From the NCBI RefSeq assembly GCF_001623875.1, contig NZ_LWAE01000005.1, positions 124,001-188,000 of the forward strand: a stretch of DNA of 64,000 nucleotides, given 5' to 3'. This document shows, in pieces, positions 1 through 8,945 of this stretch. Every line of letters begins with the position of its first letter. Positions within the stretch are counted from its first letter, which is position 1. The notes beneath the pieces were generated by a model, which saw nothing but the letters and a program-made list of their open reading frames with translations, was not told the origin of the DNA and did not search any database. This DNA comes from Clostridium magnum DSM 2767 (GTDB lineage: Bacteria > Bacillota > Clostridia > Clostridiales > Clostridiaceae). A program made the translations under genes and the position numbers.

Positions 1-2
1 TA

Positions 3-1733
3 AGAGAGCACCAAGGAATTACGTCAGCCTTTGCAGAAGGCTATAAATTTGCAAAAGGAGATTTTATCATAAGACATGATGGAGATGACATAAGTTTACC
101 TACTCGTTTGGAAATTCAACAGAGTTATTTACAAAATAATCCGAAGATTGGGATGGTCTCATGTCTTATATCTTGTTTTACCAGAGATCAATCCTTACGT
201 AAAGATTGTATTTTTATTGAGAGAATTCAAAACCATTATAAAGGTAATGGAGAAATTGAAAAAGCAATTATAGCAGGTTTTTTACCAGTGATATTTCCAA
301 CTTTAATGATTCGTAAAGAACTTATGGATAAGGTGATTTATGATACTAAAACTCCTCTTTTTGATGATCAAACAGAATTATTATTAGAGCTTATAAAATT
401 AAGTCCTGTAGAAAAGGTAAATACTATTCTTTATTCCTATAGAAGGCACAAAGACGCTTATCATGTTGTGAATCAAAAGGAATATGTTAAATATACATGT
501 AAACTACTTAAAGATCCTTCTGTTAGGAATTGTTTTCAATTTAAGGAGTTTTATAAGGATTTGAATTTTGATGTACGAAGAGAAATTCAAATGAATGAAA
601 ACAGTAAACTAAGGGTATTAATGCTTATAGATGCATTGAATGTTGGAGGAACAGAAACTCATGTTCTTAATATTACTAAAAAATTGATGAATATGGGGAT
701 TTATGTGGTGGTAGCAACTTCTGGTGGTCCTATGGAAGTAATAATGAAGTCCTATGGAATAAAAGTTATTAAAATTCCTATTGATGGTGATTATATATCC
801 AACAAGAAAAAATTTGGAAGGGTAAAAATACTAAAAACTATTATTGATAAGGAAAAAATAAATGTTATTCACTGCCATTTATTTGCAAGTATGCAGCTTG
901 CCAGTGAACTTTATAGAATGTATAAGATACCATATGTAGTTACTATTCATGGATTATTTTATCCTGGTAATATTTTTTATTCTACCTGTATTCAAGCCTC
1001 AAAGGTAATTGCAGTAAGTAAGCCTGTTGGAGAAATGCTGTATAATAAACTTGGAGACAAAGTTGGAGATAAAATTGTTATAATTCCAAATGGAATTAGT
1101 AGAGATTTAGTTGATAATTCTCATAGAGATATAGATATACGAAAGGAACTTGATATACCTAAAAGTGCAGGGATATTATGCTATTGCAGCAGATTAGATT
1201 GGAACAAGACCAATGTAGCCCGTGTATTATTGTTTAGTTTCTCACAGCTTTTAGAAGAATATTCTAACCTACACGTCATTATTGTAGGGGACGGTCCTGG
1301 AAGAGAAAGCTTAGAAAAAGAAGCACAGGTAATCAATGAAATGTCGAAAAAAGATGTTGTCCATATGGTAGGAGCAAAAGTGGATGTAATACCATATTAT
1401 CTCCAAAGCAGTATTATAATTGGAACAGCCAGAGTTGCATTAGAAGGGATGATGTGTGGAAAACCTGTAATTGCTATAGGTAATCAAGGATATACTGGAA
1501 TTGTAACTGAAAGCACAAAAGACCTTCAATTGGATATGTATTTTGGTGATCATGACGCTGTTGAAAAGCCAAATGTTACAAATTTAGTAAAAGATATTAG
1601 GTATCTTTTAAGAAAAAAGGGAAGAGTCGAAAAAATAGGTAAATGGGGAAGAAGTTGGTGTGAAAAAATGTTTGATATCGATAATTGTGTAAAAGAAATT
1701 GTGAAAATCTATATAAATGCTTTAAATAAATAA
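3..1733 (+). CDS. Two-domain glycosyltransferase (GT2 + GT4), 5' partial
   Basis: The reading frame is open to the left edge, so the real start lies outside the window. The first residues contain a GT2-type metal/nucleotide site (RHDGDDISLPTRLEIQ). From about residue 220 of the visible part a GT4 (glycosyltransferase group 1) domain begins with LRVLMLIDALNVGGTE, followed by HCHLF, VTIHG, PNGIS, VGDGPG and the acidic LEGMMCGKPV segment near the C-terminus. It probably builds a surface or envelope glycan from nucleotide sugars in the cytoplasm. No signal peptide or membrane span is visible. The donor and acceptor sugars cannot be read from sequence. It ends in a good terminator, so it is the last gene of an operon that starts outside the window. 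Confidence 0.85.
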   Translation, partial: REHQGITSAFAEGYKFAKGDFIIRHDGDDISLPTRLEIQQSYLQNNPKIGMVSCLISCFTRDQSLRKDCIFIERIQNHYKGNGEIEKAIIAGFLPVIFPTLMIRKELMDKVIYDTKTPLFDDQTELLLELIKLSPVEKVNTILYSYRRHKDAYHVVNQKEYVKYTCKLLKDPSVRNCFQFKEFYKDLNFDVRREIQMNENSKLRVLMLIDALNVGGTETHVLNITKKLMNMGIYVVVATSGGPMEVIMKSYGIKVIKIPIDGDYISNKKKFGRVKILKTIIDKEKINVIHCHLFASMQLASELYRMYKIPYVVTIHGLFYPGNIFYSTCIQASKVIAVSKPVGEMLYNKLGDKVGDKIVIIPNGISRDLVDNSHRDIDIRKELDIPKSAGILCYCSRLDWNKTNVARVLLFSFSQLLEEYSNLHVIIVGDGPGRESLEKEAQVINEMSKKDVVHMVGAKVDVIPYYLQSSIIIGTARVALEGMMCGKPVIAIGNQGYTGIVTESTKDLQLDMYFGDHDAVEKPNVTNLVKDIRYLLRKKGRVEKIGKWGRSWCEKMFDIDNCVKEIVKIYINALNK

Positions 1734-1756
1734 TTAAGTTAATTACAGAATATATT

Positions 1757-1784
1757 AAAGCTCGGATAAGGCCGAGCTTTTTTT
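1757..1784 (+). terminator. Rho-independent terminator
   Basis: Stem AAAGCTCGG / CCGAGCTTT followed by a T run, 24 bases after the glycosyltransferase stop. It lies between convergent genes and may also serve tag weakly. Confidence 0.85.
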
Positions 1785-1794
1785 AGTTGTAAAC

Positions 1795-2394
1795 TTAGTC
1801 TAACTCTTTGTTAACTGATAACTCTTTAATAGTGGTTGAAAGATCATCATATCGAAAGCAGGTAACTATATGATCATTTATCAAACCTGTTGCCTGAAGG
1901 TAAGAATAAATTATAGTAGAACCTACAAATTTAAAGCCTCTCTTTTTCAAATCCTTGCTGATTTCATCAGATAAATTAGAGGTAGCAGGAACTTCGGAAA
2001 TATCCTTCCATTTGTTCACTAAAGGTTTATAATTTACAAATTTCCATATGTAATTGTCGAAACTTCCAAATTCCCTTTGTATATTTAAAAACATTTTAGC
2101 ATTATTTATGGAGGCCTCTATTTTTCTTCTATTTCGTATTATTCCAGCATTTCTAAGTAACTCGCTTATTTTTTCTTCTGAGTATGCTGCAACTTTTATA
2201 GGATCAAAATCATCATAAGCACTTTTATAATTACTTCGCTTTTTCAGTACTGTTATCCAGCTTAGTCCAGCTTGGGCGGATTCTAATACAAGAAATTCAA
2301 AATGCTTAAGGTCATTATGGATAGGAGTACCCCATTCTTCATCATGATATTTAACATAGATAGGATCAGTTCCACACCAAGGACATCTTTCCAC
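1795..2394 (-). CDS. tag: DNA-3-methyladenine glycosylase I
   Basis: Base-excision repair enzyme that removes 3-methyladenine from alkylated DNA. The N-terminus ERCPWCG, then YHDEEWG, ESAQAGLSW and the C-terminal HIVTCF stretch match the Tag family (helix-hairpin-helix superfamily with a zinc site from Cys/His at both ends). The GTG start at 2394 is chosen because AGAGGTGG lies just upstream and it gives MERC, as in the Escherichia coli enzyme. An in-frame ATG 18 bases further upstream lacks a ribosome binding site. Length of about 199 residues is normal. It follows the truncated cyclase gene on the same strand, 75 bases away. Confidence 0.93.
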   Translation of the reverse strand: MERCPWCGTDPIYVKYHDEEWGTPIHNDLKHFEFLVLESAQAGLSWITVLKKRSNYKSAYDDFDPIKVAAYSEEKISELLRNAGIIRNRRKIEASINNAKMFLNIQREFGSFDNYIWKFVNYKPLVNKWKDISEVPATSNLSDEISKDLKKRGFKFVGSTIIYSYLQATGLINDHIVTCFRYDDLSTTIKELSVNKELD

Positions 2395-2469
2395 GGCTAT
2401 ACCACCTCTCATAATTTTATTATTTTTGGTCTATATTAGTAAATAAGAAAAATTTACATTTTTTATATT

Positions 2470-3360
2470 TTATACCAAAATATTACTAACTTCTTTAAGA
2501 ACCATATCGCCTATGGGGTGACCGAATTTGTCGTTAATATTTTTAAAGTGATCAATATCCATTATCACAAGGACAGCGTCTACTTTAAATTGATTTGCTG
2601 TTTCCATTTTTTGTTTTGCAAGAATTTCAAAACTTCTTCTATTTAAAAGATCAGTCAATGGGTCGTGATTTGACATATAATTTAACTTTTGGTTAGCTTC
2701 CTTTAATAAAATATTCTTATAAATTTGATCAAACTGACTATTATAAATAAATTTTGATATAACAATAGTTGCAATAAAGAAAATAGTGCCGTTTATTATG
2801 TTACAATTCAATAGTGCTGGTTTTTTTTGAAAAACTATTAAGCCTTCAATAAATGTTGAGAATGGAACAAGATATACTAGTAAATTCACTGGAAACCTTA
2901 TTAGTATAACAGCACCAAATATAAGCATGTTGGCTATAAATACACTGCTGGTATGTCCTATTTTAATCTGATCCAATCCATTGATTATACTTATCAAAAT
3001 TAATATAATCATAGTTAATGCAGGAATAATAATTTTATGGATTTTTTTTAGTTCACCGTTGTCGCTTTTAACAAAAGTCTTTATTAATATAATTCCTACA
3101 GAAGATACTAGCAAAAGAAGCAAATGTAAAATGAAGTACCTTTTATCAGTCCAAGTTATATATATACCACTATTTCTTAAGTTGGGGATGTCAACACATA
3201 CTATAAATAAAATTTCAATTATCAGCAGTATGATAAGAAATAGTTTCATTCTTTTGAAATTAATATTTTCTATATCATACAGAATAGTAGCTTCCTGTTT
3301 TTTTGTAAGAAAACCACTTGTTTTGTTGAAAAAAAGTGACTGAATCAATCGATTTATCAT
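2470..3360 (-). pseudogene. Truncated membrane diguanylate cyclase lacking GGDEF motif
   Basis: About six hydrophobic segments fill residues 40-210. The start of a GGDEF domain follows: LNYMSNHDPLTDLLNRRSF and then MDIDHFKNINDKFGHPIGD. The frame stops shortly afterwards at SNILV, about 30 residues before the place where the GGDEF active-site loop should be. Without that half-site it cannot make c-di-GMP. The start ATG has AGGGGAAC upstream. The next 75 bases lead straight into tag, so the 3' part was lost rather than shifted. It could survive as a membrane sensor fragment, but decay is the simpler reading. Confidence 0.75.
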
Positions 3361-3454
3361 AAAAGTTCCCCTAATATAATACTAAGATTTTTTATTTAAT
3401 ATTATTATATTAAAATTTAATTATTTTATCAATGAATACATTGGTTGGATGGTG

Positions 3455-3520
3455 ATGTTAAAAAATTTTATTAATCAGATGAAAATATCCACGAAAATAT
3501 ATTATCCAAAATTTTCTTGA
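3455..3520 (+). pseudogene. N-terminal remnant of a chemoreceptor gene
   Basis: A short frame after GGATGGTG encodes MLKNFINQMKISTKIYYPK and then stops. The MKISTKI part resembles the cytoplasmic start of the receptor at 30949 (KWFYNLKISTKIL). Nothing receptor-like follows; the T-box promoter begins on its stop codon. This is a weak call from about ten residues. Confidence 0.3.
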
Positions 3521-3545
3521 CAAATCAAAAATTCTAAATTATTAT
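3517..3545 (+). promoter_or_regulatory. Sigma-A-type promoter for the T-box leader
   Basis: TTGACA at 3517-3522, a 17-base spacer and TATTAT at 3540-3545. The predicted transcript start near 3552 lies just before the first strand of the T-box stem I. Confidence 0.7.
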
Positions 3546-3560
3546 TTACTTAATAATAAT

Positions 3561-3830
3561 TAAACTGATGAATAAGAGTAGTATTCTAGAATAATATGTT
3601 TTCAGAGAGTCGTGGTTGGTGGAATGCGATAACATCTATCTAGTTGAATGGACTTATGAAGGCAGTCTGAAAGGATTTTTTCTGAGTAGGCACTGACGGG
3701 AACTCGACCCGTTATAAATAGAGCGTATATTATTATGTATATGAAATGAGTGGGTAATTTTTTACCAATTTGGGTGGTATCGCAGGACTATAGGCTCTTG
3801 TCCCTTTTATTAGGGGCAAGGGCTTTTTTT
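3561..3830 (+). ncRNA. T-box leader (specifier probably UGG, Trp)
   Basis: Several T-box parts are visible. AGTA (S-turn) is at 3577-3580. Stem I arms pair: ATAAG with CTTAT, CTAG with CTAG, and ATGTT with AACAT. The apical hairpin with GGTTGGTGGAA is at 3609-3630, GAGTAGGC and GACGGG...CCCGTTA follow, GAGCGTAT comes next, and the T-box core is TGGGTGGTATCGC near 3771. A terminator follows. The specifier loop strand between the stems is TTGAATGGA. Family alignment (GAA-XYZ-A) suggests UGG (Trp) at 3649-3651; AUG (Met) one base earlier is the alternative. The base after UGG in the core is U, which fits an A discriminator better than the G usual in tRNA-Trp, so the amino acid is not certain. 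It precedes a sugar-type ABC operon. Confidence 0.85.
3794..3830 (+). terminator. T-box-controlled terminator
   Basis: GCTCTTGTCCC pairs with GGGGCAAGGGC and is followed by seven T. The 5' side overlaps the region following the T-box core, as expected for a competing antiterminator. It lies 47 bases before the transporter start codon. Confidence 0.85.
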
Positions 3831-3877
3831 ATATATTTTTTTACTAAATTTGAAAACAATTAAAAGGGGGCTTAAAA

Positions 3878-4828
3878 ATGAAAAAGTTTATGGCATTTGT
3901 TTTAACTCTAATGCTGATGTTATCCTTTGCCGCATGTGGTAATTCAACTGCGACAAACAATGGTGGGGATGATAAAGCAAAAAATGCAACAAAAAAGGTA
4001 TCAATTCTTACTCCATATCTTAGCTCAGTAACAACTAATCAAATGGTTGAATCACTAAAAGCAGGTTTAGAAGCTAATAAAATTGCTGTTACTGTTGTTG
4101 ATACAAAAGGTGACTTTGCTCAACTGGCAAGCCGTATTGAAGATGTTGTTTCTTCAAAAGCTGATGCTATGATACTTGTAAGTACTGATCCAAATCAAGT
4201 TAAGACACAGCTGCAAGGAGCCTTTGATGCAAAAATACCTGTATTTGGATGTGACAGTGGCTACATAGATGGAATGATGGTTAATGCAACTAGTGACAAT
4301 TATGCTATGGGTGAGATGATGGCAAAATATCTTTTTGAAGATTTGATGGGTAAAAAAGGTACTGTTATTGCACTTACTCACCGTCCACACCCTGGTGTAG
4401 CAAAAAGATGTGAGGCATTTGATAAACTTATAAAGAATTATCCTGATATTAAGCTTATTACAGAGCAGCATATAGCAGTTCCGGGACCTATTGAAAATTC
4501 AAGAAAAGTAATGGAAAATTTAATGCTTTCAAACTCAGGAAAGGGGTCAATCACTGCAGTATGGGCTGCATGGGATGAGCCTGCTATAGGAGCAGCACAG
4601 GCACTTAAGGATGCTGGAAGAACAGAAGTTATAGTTACAGGTGTTGATGGTAATAGTCAGGCAGTTGAAATGATAAATCAAGGTACAAATTTAAAGGCTA
4701 CAGCTGCTCAGAATTTTAATGGTATGACTAAAATTGTAGTAGACGATATGGTAAAGATGTTTGCAGGAGAGCAAATTACAAAAGGAGAAAAATATGCACC
4801 TGCAACTCTAATAAAGGCTAGTAAATAA
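3878..4828 (+). CDS. Sugar-type ABC transporter substrate-binding lipoprotein
   Basis: Extracytoplasmic binding protein anchored by lipid. The signal peptide has a lipobox LSFAAC with Cys near residue 20, followed by a low-complexity linker. The mature part is a periplasmic-binding-protein fold of the ribose/LacI type (KKVSILTPYLSSVTTNQMV, DAMILVSTDPNQV, VTGVDGNSQAVEMI). AAAGGGGG precedes the start. It heads a four-gene operon with a dual ATPase, a permease and an FGGY kinase, so the ligand is most likely a sugar or polyol; which one cannot be read. Its position behind a T-box leader is unusual for this family. Confidence 0.85.
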   Translation: MKKFMAFVLTLMLMLSFAACGNSTATNNGGDDKAKNATKKVSILTPYLSSVTTNQMVESLKAGLEANKIAVTVVDTKGDFAQLASRIEDVVSSKADAMILVSTDPNQVKTQLQGAFDAKIPVFGCDSGYIDGMMVNATSDNYAMGEMMAKYLFEDLMGKKGTVIALTHRPHPGVAKRCEAFDKLIKNYPDIKLITEQHIAVPGPIENSRKVMENLMLSNSGKGSITAVWAAWDEPAIGAAQALKDAGRTEVIVTGVDGNSQAVEMINQGTNLKATAAQNFNGMTKIVVDDMVKMFAGEQITKGEKYAPATLIKASK

Positions 4829-4868
4829 AGTGAATCAGAAAAGAATTTTCACCGAGGAGTGATATTTT

Positions 4869-6350
4869 ATGCTATTACAAACAAAACAATTGTGCAAGCA
4901 ATTTGGAGGCGTGTATGCTCTTAAGAATATCAATTTTGAGATAGCTGAAGGAGAAATACATGGACTTGTAGGCGAGAATGGCGCAGGTAAATCCACATTA
5001 ATAAAAATACTGACTGGTGTATATAGCTTGGATAGCGGTGAAATTTATTGGAATGGGGATACTGCTCAAATATACGATCCCCAGAGAAGTCGCAACATTG
5101 GGATTAATGTTATACATCAAGATAGGCATCTTATTCCAGCATTTAATGGTATTGAGAATATTTATTTAGGTCTTAAGTATGAGAAAAAATTAGGATTTAT
5201 GGTGGATTGGGCTAAAATGAAAAAGAGAGTGGAGGAAGTGATCTTAGATCTGGGAATTGAAATTGATCTGACATTTCCTGCCTCAAAGCTTACCCCTCCG
5301 CAGCGTACCCTTCTGGAAATTGTACGTGCAATGATGACAGAATGTAAATTGTTAATACTGGATGAACCCACAGCTTCCCTTACAGATAAAGAAGCAGAAA
5401 TGCTGTTTGAAACAATAGGCAAATTGCAATCTAGAGGTACAGCTATTTTATATGTTACTCATAGAATGGATGAAATTTTTAGACTTACAAACAGAATTAC
5501 TGTGTTTAAAAATGGGGAAATGATAAAAACTGTTAATACCACAGATGTGAACAAAGACAAGATTATTTCCATGATGACTGATAACTGGGTAAGTGAAAAG
5601 ATAGAAGGTTCTGCTAACTTTGGCAGGATAATATTATCTGTAAAAAATATAGCTTCAAAGGACAAGGTTGTAAAAGATGCCAGCTTTGAAGTACACTCAG
5701 GGGAGATATTGGGCATTTTTGGATTAGGTGGAAGTGGGAGAACAGAACTACTAGAATGTGTATATGGATATCGTCCTATGACAGCTGGAAGTGTTGTTCT
5801 AGAAGGAAAATTAATTGAGAAAGGGTCCCCTTCAAGTTCTATTGAAAATGGCATGGTTCTAATCTGTGAAGATAGAAGAGGAATGGCATTGATCACTTCC
5901 TTAAGTGTAAAGCAAAACACGGTACTTTCTAAGATAGATAGTTATGCAAGATTTGGTATAGTTAATGAAACTATGGAGAAAGAAGATACCCTTGAGAAAA
6001 TCTCCGCACTTAATATTAAAACTGAAGGTCCAGATCAAACTGTACTTCAGCTTTCTGGTGGGAACCAGCAGAAGGTGGTATTTGCAAAGGCGCTGCTTTC
6101 CAGTCCAAAAGTTTTTTTATGTGATGAGCCAACACAGGCAGTGGATGTTATGACAAGGCATGAAATTCATAAATTGCTTCGTGAAAAGGCAGATGAAGGA
6201 AATGCAGTGGTATTTGTATCTTCTGATTTAAAAGAAATTCTTGAAATATCAGATAGTGTACAGGTTATAGCTAATGGACGTACCAAGGAGCTTCTTAAAA
6301 ATAATAGTTTGACTGCTGAGCAGGTGCTTTCCTGTTGCTATGAAGACTGA
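4869..6350 (+). CDS. Ribose-type ABC transporter ATPase, two nucleotide-binding domains
   Basis: Energises sugar import at the inner face of the membrane; RbsA/MglA-like length (493 residues). Domain 1 (about 1-240) has Walker A GENGAGKST, Walker B LLILDEPTAS and the switch THRMDEIF. Its signature is LTPPQ instead of LSxGQ. Domain 2 (about 250-490) has the usual degenerate P-loop GLGGSGRTE, a proper LSGGNQQK signature and CDEPTQAVDV. The start is preceded by GAGGAGTG, 40 bases after the binding-protein stop. Confidence 0.9.
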   Translation: MLLQTKQLCKQFGGVYALKNINFEIAEGEIHGLVGENGAGKSTLIKILTGVYSLDSGEIYWNGDTAQIYDPQRSRNIGINVIHQDRHLIPAFNGIENIYLGLKYEKKLGFMVDWAKMKKRVEEVILDLGIEIDLTFPASKLTPPQRTLLEIVRAMMTECKLLILDEPTASLTDKEAEMLFETIGKLQSRGTAILYVTHRMDEIFRLTNRITVFKNGEMIKTVNTTDVNKDKIISMMTDNWVSEKIEGSANFGRIILSVKNIASKDKVVKDASFEVHSGEILGIFGLGGSGRTELLECVYGYRPMTAGSVVLEGKLIEKGSPSSSIENGMVLICEDRRGMALITSLSVKQNTVLSKIDSYARFGIVNETMEKEDTLEKISALNIKTEGPDQTVLQLSGGNQQKVVFAKALLSSPKVFLCDEPTQAVDVMTRHEIHKLLREKADEGNAVVFVSSDLKEILEISDSVQVIANGRTKELLKNNSLTAEQVLSCCYED

Positions 6351-6370
6351 TTGGAAGGAGACACTATATT

Positions 6371-7324
6371 ATGAATAAAAATAATAATTTATCTGAACTG
6401 CTAAAATCATATGGAACTATATTTGCAGGAATAGTAATTGTAATAACCTTCAGTTTTTTTCGACCAGATGCATTCTTTACATATGGTAATCTCATTAATA
6501 TTACTAGACAGATTGCACTGCTTGTAATAATAGCTTTAGGTGCAACTTTGGTTATGTCTGTTGATGAATTTGATTTATCCATAGGCGCACTGGCAAGCTT
6601 AGGAGGGGTTATTGCTGCAAAAATGGCAGTGGCAGGTATGTCAATAATCCTATGCTTTATTACACCTGTGTTTATATGCTTTATAATAGGTTTAATAAAT
6701 GGGTGGATTGTAACAAAATTCAAAGTGCTTTCATTTATTACAACTCTAGCAATGAGCACCATTCTTGCAGGATTTACCTTCTGGTTTACTGGAGGAGCAA
6801 CTATATTTCAAAATATACCTAGAAGTTTTACTATAGTAGGTTCTAAGAATGTGCTCAGAATACCAATACTCTCAATAATAATGATACTTTTAGTATTACT
6901 TTTCTGGTTTATTATGCGTCATACAACCTTTGGAAGAAAGCTATATGCTATAGGCGGTAATGTTGCAGCTTCAGAGGTTTCTGGTATCAATGTAAAAAAA
7001 TACAAAAATCTTGCATTTGCATTATGTGCTGCTCTTTCAGCATTAGCAGGTGTTCTTATGGCATCACGTCTTGGTTCTGCCCATCCAACTGGTGGAGATG
7101 GATTGTTCTTACAATCCTATGCCGCTGTATTTATTGGAAGGACAGTGTTTAAAGAGGGAATTCCAAATATTTGGGGAACCTTTGCTGGTGCTGCGATTTT
7201 GGGGATTTTAGCCAATGGTTTAACTATTATGCAGGTGCCAACCTTTATGCAGGATCTGTTGACAGGTTGCATAATTATTCTTGCAGTTATAGTTCAAAAA
7301 ATAGGAAATGGTGATTCAAAGTGA
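6371..7324 (+). CDS. Ribose-type ABC transporter permease
   Basis: Integral membrane channel subunit of the RbsC/BPD_transp_2 family, 317 residues with about eight to ten hydrophobic spans. Recognisable stretches are VMSVDEFDLSIGALASLGG, NGWIVTKF and AIGGNVAASEVSGI, the last being the conserved cytoplasmic loop of the family. GGAAGGAG lies just upstream. Its stop overlaps the kinase gene region, so both are probably translated from one message. Confidence 0.9.
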   Translation: MNKNNNLSELLKSYGTIFAGIVIVITFSFFRPDAFFTYGNLINITRQIALLVIIALGATLVMSVDEFDLSIGALASLGGVIAAKMAVAGMSIILCFITPVFICFIIGLINGWIVTKFKVLSFITTLAMSTILAGFTFWFTGGATIFQNIPRSFTIVGSKNVLRIPILSIIMILLVLLFWFIMRHTTFGRKLYAIGGNVAASEVSGINVKKYKNLAFALCAALSALAGVLMASRLGSAHPTGGDGLFLQSYAAVFIGRTVFKEGIPNIWGTFAGAAILGILANGLTIMQVPTFMQDLLTGCIIILAVIVQKIGNGDSK

Positions 7325-7344
7325 ATAAAAGGCAGGTGGAAGCA

Positions 7345-8823
7345 ATGAAGTATATCGCAACATTTGATATCGGTACAACAGCTGTAAAGGGTGTTTTGGT
7401 TTCAGTTGAAGGTACAGCAGTTTTCACGAAAAGTATTAATATAGAAACTATATTTGAAGGAGATTTTAAAGAACAGAGTCCATTAGACTGGCACAAAGCC
7501 TTTTGTGAGATTTCAAAGGAGTGTTTTGCTCATGGATATAGTCCAGAAGATATTATTGGAATAGTAATGAGCGGACAGATGCAGGACCTGATACCTGTAG
7601 ACAAAAACGGCATTAATGTTGGTAATGCTGTTCTGTATTCCGATGGAAGAGCTGAGAAGCAAGCTAGGGAGATTGCCGAAATAGTAGGGATTCAAGAAAT
7701 ACTAAAAAGTACAGGAAACAATTTTGATGGCTCTATGCCCTTTGCAAAGCTTTTATGGCTCAAACAGAATCGTTTTAATGATTATCAAAATACATATAAA
7801 GTAGTGATAAGCTCTAAAGATTATATTATTTTAAGGCTAACAGGGGAATATGTTACTGATGTGACAACAGGAGCTACAACAGGGCTTATGGATATCCATA
7901 AAAAGCGTTGGAATACTGATTGGGTAAGTGCTGTAGGAATGGTCAAGGATAAACTACCTCTTCTACTGCATGCTGAGGAACAGGCCGGAATAGTTACAGA
8001 AAAAGCATCTATAGAAACTGGTTATTCTGTTGGTACACCAGTTTATGCAGGCACTGGAGATGCAGGTGCAACTACACTAGCCAGTGGAATAGCTTCTGAT
8101 GGAGAGTTCAATATAAATATTGGTACAACAGGTTGGGTGGCAAGTGTATCTTCAGATGTACTTCTTAAAGAAGGAGTATTTAATCTTGCAGCAATGCCTA
8201 AAAACTTATATATCAATGTAGTACCTTTTTTAAATGCTGGAAATGTGCACAAATGGATTAGCAAAACCTTAGCTAAGGATAGGGAAGAGAATGAAAAGTA
8301 TGATTATGTTGGTAAGCTTTTGGAGGAAAGTACACCAGGAAGTCATGGACTAATATTTTTGCCATATTTAGTAGGGGAACGTTTCCCTGTTATGGATACA
8401 AAGATTAGAGGAGGTTTTGTGGGAATAACCCCTGAGACTACCAAGCAGGACATGGCACGTTCCTGCCTTGAAGGTGTGGCTTTTTCAATTCGTCAGGGAA
8501 TTGAAAGTATTGGTGGTAAGCCAAATAAAATTTCTTTAATTGGCGGAGGAGCAAAGGTTAAAGTATGGTGTCAAATTTTTGCAGACATACTAGATCATGA
8601 AGTGTTGGTGTACAATGACTCAGAGTTTTCGCCATCTATGGCAGTTGCAGCATCTGTAATGGTTGCACAGGGGTTAATAACCGACTACCATAGGTTTACA
8701 GATCTCCTGAAACAATCAGAAAACTGCATATCCTATGAGCCAAACTCCTCATCAGTTGAGGTGTTGAATAAAGCGTATGACACTTATTGCAGAATATATC
8801 CTGGGTTCAAAAATATTAGATAG
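7345..8823 (+). CDS. FGGY-family carbohydrate kinase
   Basis: ATP-dependent sugar kinase that would phosphorylate the imported substrate. The N-terminal phosphate loop is FDIGTTAVKGVLV, followed by MSGQMQDLIPVD, GTGDAG, NIGTTGW and the second ATP-binding loop LIGGGAKVKVW. Length of about 492 residues is typical of xylulose, ribulose, glycerol or autoinducer-2 kinases. Substrate specificity cannot be decided. The ATG at 7345 is chosen over an in-frame GTG at 7321 because AGGTGG sits six bases before it. It closes the T-box operon. Confidence 0.88.
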   Translation: MKYIATFDIGTTAVKGVLVSVEGTAVFTKSINIETIFEGDFKEQSPLDWHKAFCEISKECFAHGYSPEDIIGIVMSGQMQDLIPVDKNGINVGNAVLYSDGRAEKQAREIAEIVGIQEILKSTGNNFDGSMPFAKLLWLKQNRFNDYQNTYKVVISSKDYIILRLTGEYVTDVTTGATTGLMDIHKKRWNTDWVSAVGMVKDKLPLLLHAEEQAGIVTEKASIETGYSVGTPVYAGTGDAGATTLASGIASDGEFNINIGTTGWVASVSSDVLLKEGVFNLAAMPKNLYINVVPFLNAGNVHKWISKTLAKDREENEKYDYVGKLLEESTPGSHGLIFLPYLVGERFPVMDTKIRGGFVGITPETTKQDMARSCLEGVAFSIRQGIESIGGKPNKISLIGGGAKVKVWCQIFADILDHEVLVYNDSEFSPSMAVAASVMVAQGLITDYHRFTDLLKQSENCISYEPNSSSVEVLNKAYDTYCRIYPGFKNIR

Positions 8824-8875
8824 ATGCTAGAGACAGCCATCTGAGAAGAGAAAAAGCAAATTATCTACTTAACTT

Positions 8876-8917
8876 AAAAAGACCGCTGACTGTGATTTTT
8901 TTGGTGAGCGGTCTTTT
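8876..8917. terminator. Bidirectional terminator
   Basis: AAAAAGACCGCT pairs with AGCGGTCTTTT around a loop of about 19 bases. T runs exist on both strands, so it ends both the transporter operon (plus) and the ger operon (minus). Confidence 0.85.
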
Positions 8918-8945
8918 ATAATAAATTGATAGATACATATGTAAG

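Noticed and set aside
2981..3343. Plus-strand open frame of 120 codons opposite the truncated cyclase
   Set aside because: Hydrophobic complement of a membrane-protein gene, no ribosome binding site; a shadow of the minus-strand gene.
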